The notes beneath the pieces are model-generated. The model was not told where the DNA came from. It was given only the letters and a program-made list of their open reading frames with translations, and did not search any database. Source: Chloroflexota bacterium (GTDB lineage Bacteria; Chloroflexota; Dehalococcoidia; GIF9; UBA5620). Taken from it: DNA of 7,768 nt. The stretch covers positions 1 to 7,768 of the forward strand of contig JAPLHH010000053.1 in NCBI GenBank assembly GCA_026389735.1, in the 5' to 3' direction. The translations under genes and the position numbers were made by a program. Shown here piece by piece: positions 6,560 to 7,768 of the stretch (positions are counted from its first letter, which is position 1; the number at the start of each line of letters is the position of its first letter).

Positions 6560-7144
6560 TTATTTTCCTTTCCATCGGGCATCAGCATTTTTCTCGAATA
6601 ACTTGGGTAGGAACTTCTCGAAGTTCTGGCTTTCTTCCCGAACATGAGTGAACCAAACCTTATAACCCTTTTCGGTCATGATACCCGTCTTTTTCAGTAA
6701 TTGGGCGTTTTGCCTTTTGCTTTTGGAGCCAAGGGTAAGGTTACTGAACACTCTGGTACCTCCTGGCATGACCTCCATTCTGTGGTATACCCGCAGAGGA
6801 AATTCCTTCTGGCGAAACACTTCTAAGATAACGGCTTTTGTCTCATCTAAGTCGGCCTCCAAAACTTCAGCTATGGTCTCAACCATAGGACCGCTTTCTG
6901 GCTGCTCCTTGATGTAGTAGATAGAGCCTACACCGCAATCTGCCGGTTGTGAAAGAACCTGGAAATCAATATGGGTGGGATGCCACATCAGATATCTCTC
7001 CTTATTCCTATTGAGGAAGTACCACAGCATCATCCTTGGGGTTACTCCTTTAACCTCGTCGATGCAGGTCATTTCTATCTTGCCGTCATCAATGATTCTG
7101 ACCTTGGTGTCCTTCATTAGACTTAATTCTTTGAAGAAAGGCAT
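6560..7144 (-). CDS. DAPG hydrolase (PhlG)-like protein, putative metal-dependent C-C hydrolase
   Basis: This 194-residue protein resembles the 2,4-diacetylphloroglucinol hydrolase (PhlG) family. It has GVTPRMMLWYF (33-43), then YLMWHPTHID (51-60) with H55 and H58, an E80 in IYYIKEQP, H121 in RVYHRMEV, and an H167-x3-E171 pair in FTHVREE. PhlG binds zinc through His and Glu residues arranged in this order, including a C-terminal HxxxE, and cleaves an acyl group from an acylphloroglucinol by C-C hydrolysis. The match is by motif order and is moderate; it is shorter than PhlG, so it may represent only the metal-binding core, or a related SRPBCC-like protein. AGGAG (complement of 7152-7156) is seven bases before the ATG; the alternative ATG at residue 10 has no such site. 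It is the first gene of the cluster, directly followed by the binding lipoprotein. No signal peptide; cytoplasmic. Confidence 0.65.
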   Translation of the reverse strand: MPFFKELSLMKDTKVRIIDDGKIEMTCIDEVKGVTPRMMLWYFLNRNKERYLMWHPTHIDFQVLSQPADCGVGSIYYIKEQPESGPMVETIAEVLEADLDETKAVILEVFRQKEFPLRVYHRMEVMPGGTRVFSNLTLGSKSKRQNAQLLKKTGIMTEKGYKVWFTHVREESQNFEKFLPKLFEKNADARWKGK

Positions 7145-7245
7145 AAAACTTCTCCTACTTCGAGTTTCTGATACTCATGGACGATTCAGGCATACCTCTC
7201 ACTTTACCAATGCCCATTCATAACGCATCACCCCCTTTACCTTAT

Positions 7246-7281
7246 GAGGCTGTTTAATTCTGAATTGAGCCTCGATTTTTT
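7246..7281 (+). terminator. Intrinsic terminator reading on the plus strand
   Basis: GAGGCT (7246-7251) pairs with AGCCTC (7268-7273), and inside it AATT pairs with AATT across a three-base loop. The outer stem is followed by GA and six T residues (7276-7281), the form of a Rho-independent terminator on the plus strand. No plus-strand gene lies upstream, so it may stop antisense transcription or be left over from a lost gene. On the minus strand the same stem would sit in the 5' leader of the cluster. Confidence 0.5.
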
Positions 7282-7357
7282 AGCACTTTTAGAGACCCTT
7301 CATCCCCAACTAAAATCACGTTACATAGCTTCAATTTCATCTCTGAACTGCTGAAGC

Positions 7358-7409
7358 ATTGACGCTGTCAATTAAACATCCTCAATTGTTTAGCATTTTG
7401 ACAATGTCA
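7358..7409. promoter_or_regulatory. Two TGAC-N3-GTCA palindromes, operator-like
   Basis: ATTGACgctGTCAAT (7358-7372) and TGACaatGTCA (7399-7409) share the same 4+3+4 architecture and are both preceded by AGCATT. Their centres are 39 bases apart. A degenerate third copy, TGACagtGTAA, lies at 7475-7485. Paired dyad sites upstream of a catabolic cluster are what a dimeric repressor or activator would use; no regulator gene is in the window, so the protein is unknown. Confidence 0.4.
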
Positions 7410-7463
7410 GAAGGGATTGGGACATGAGCCAAGACAGTGGAATTTATCGGGAGCATCACTGAG

Positions 7464-7469
7464 ATTATA
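7464..7469 (-). promoter_or_regulatory. Possible -10 element for the minus-strand cluster
   Basis: A perfect TATAAT is read on the minus strand. The best -35 at 18-base spacing is AGTACA, which is poor, so activator help would be needed. A transcript from here would have a leader of about 310 bases and would pass through both TGAC-N3-GTCA dyads. Motif evidence only. Confidence 0.25.
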
Positions 7470-7604
7470 TATGGTGACAGTGTAAAGTGTACTATTTTAC
7501 TTCGTTCTTCCCACTTCCCACGATACCCTTTCTGTGTTTAACTTTATCAGTCTGACAATAAAAAGTCAACGCAAGGTGACCTTACCCCCGTAAACTAGGC
7601 CGAG

Positions 7605-7610
7605 TATAAT
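7605..7610 (+). promoter_or_regulatory. Candidate -10 element for the transposase gene
   Basis: A perfect TATAAT lies 38 bases before the transposase ATG. TTACCC, 17 bases upstream and inside the presumed terminal repeat, is a weak -35. A weak promoter overlapping the terminal repeat is common in IS elements. Confidence 0.4.
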
Positions 7611-7648
7611 TAGAGTCTTCCGGTAATAAAAAAGGAGGAGGACTCGTT

Positions 7649-7768
7649 ATGGCACGCCGGAGACACAGAGAAGAACAGATCATCGGCATACTCAGGGAGG
7701 CCGAAGCAGGTGCCAGTGTTGGCGATCTCTGCCGTAAGTACGGTATCAGCAACGCAACCTATTACAAC
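7649..7768 (+). CDS. IS3-type transposase OrfA, N-terminal helix-turn-helix (partial)
   Basis: Forty codons are visible before the window ends. They begin MARRRHREEQIIGILREAEAG and continue with VGDLCRKYGISNATYYN, the helix-turn-helix of the transposase-8 (HTH_Tnp_1) family found in OrfA of IS3-group elements. This domain binds the element's ends; the DDE catalytic part would be in OrfB, usually made by a -1 frameshift, and is outside the window. A very strong ribosome binding site, AAGGAGGAGG (7632-7641), lies seven bases before the ATG. Whether the full gene is intact cannot be seen. Confidence 0.9.
   Translation, partial: MARRRHREEQIIGILREAEAGASVGDLCRKYGISNATYYN

Larger units (their letters stand above)
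7145..7576. other. Non-coding leader and control region upstream of the minus-strand cluster
   Basis: These 432 bases contain no credible gene. They lie between the first gene of the cluster (reading left) and the end of an insertion sequence (reading right), and should hold the cluster's promoter and control sites. Visible elements are a plus-strand terminator (7246-7281), two TGAC-N3-GTCA palindromes (7360-7409), a third partial copy (7475-7485), a TATAAT on the minus strand (7464-7469), and a five-codon minus-strand mini-ORF (7204-7221) behind a strong Shine-Dalgarno-like run. TTTAGCATTTTGACA (7389-7403) and a related TTTAGCACTTTTAGA (7279-7293) give a further loose repeat. I do not recognise a known riboswitch. 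Confidence 0.6.
7577..7768 (+). mobile_element. Left end of an IS3-family-type insertion sequence (partial)
   Basis: TGACCTTACCCCCG (7577-7590) has the TGANC...CCCC form often seen at the terminal repeats of IS3-family elements, and it lies 72 bases before an orfA-type transposase start. The right end, second reading frame and right inverted repeat are beyond the window, so the exact boundary and target duplication cannot be confirmed. Confidence 0.6.

Noticed and set aside
1..7768. CRISPR array, retron, toxin-antitoxin or other defence system
   Set aside because: No regularly spaced repeats, reverse transcriptase, nuclease or small toxin-antitoxin gene pair could be found on either strand.

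Overview
The window looks like an accessory catabolic region of an anaerobic bacterium, inserted or rearranged next to a tRNA gene. The organism cannot be named with certainty. A tungsten/molybdopterin aldehyde oxidoreductase with its own MoaD-like protein, an N-terminally anchored SurA/PrsA-like protein and the general gene style suggest a sediment or groundwater anaerobe, perhaps a Chloroflexota (Dehalococcoidia-like) lineage. That assignment is inference from protein style only.

Left edge (1-1050): the start of a membrane-anchored chaperone/peptidyl-prolyl isomerase gene on the minus strand (TTG start), then a complete tRNA-Pro(GGG) with encoded CCA on the plus strand. Next comes a cluster of short repeats that match the tRNA's own anticodon-stem/variable-loop sequence in inverted orientation. 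A tyrosine-recombinase (integrase) remnant follows, keeping only the N-terminal core-binding domain. The tRNA-repeat-integrase order is the classic signature of a site-specific integration locus.

Centre (1053-7144): one plus-strand gene (amidohydrolase-2 / decarboxylase family) faces a five-gene minus-strand cluster. In transcription order the cluster is: a DAPG-hydrolase (PhlG)-like protein, a branched-chain-amino-acid-type ABC substrate-binding lipoprotein, a strong intergenic stem-loop, an aldehyde:ferredoxin oxidoreductase (AOR) family enzyme, a MoaD/ThiS-like small protein starting one base after the AOR stop, and a RutB-like isochorismatase-fold amidohydrolase. The most economical reading is a small-molecule uptake and breakdown unit: capture by the lipoprotein, C-C bond cleavage by the PhlG-like and/or amidohydrolase enzyme, and redox conversion by the AOR enzyme. 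The substrate is not known. No permease or ATPase gene accompanies the binding protein here.

Right edge (7145-7768): a 432-base non-coding region upstream of the cluster holds two TGAC-N3-GTCA palindromes, a plus-strand-facing intrinsic terminator and a possible minus-strand promoter. It is followed by the left end of an IS3-family-type insertion sequence, whose first transposase gene runs off the window.
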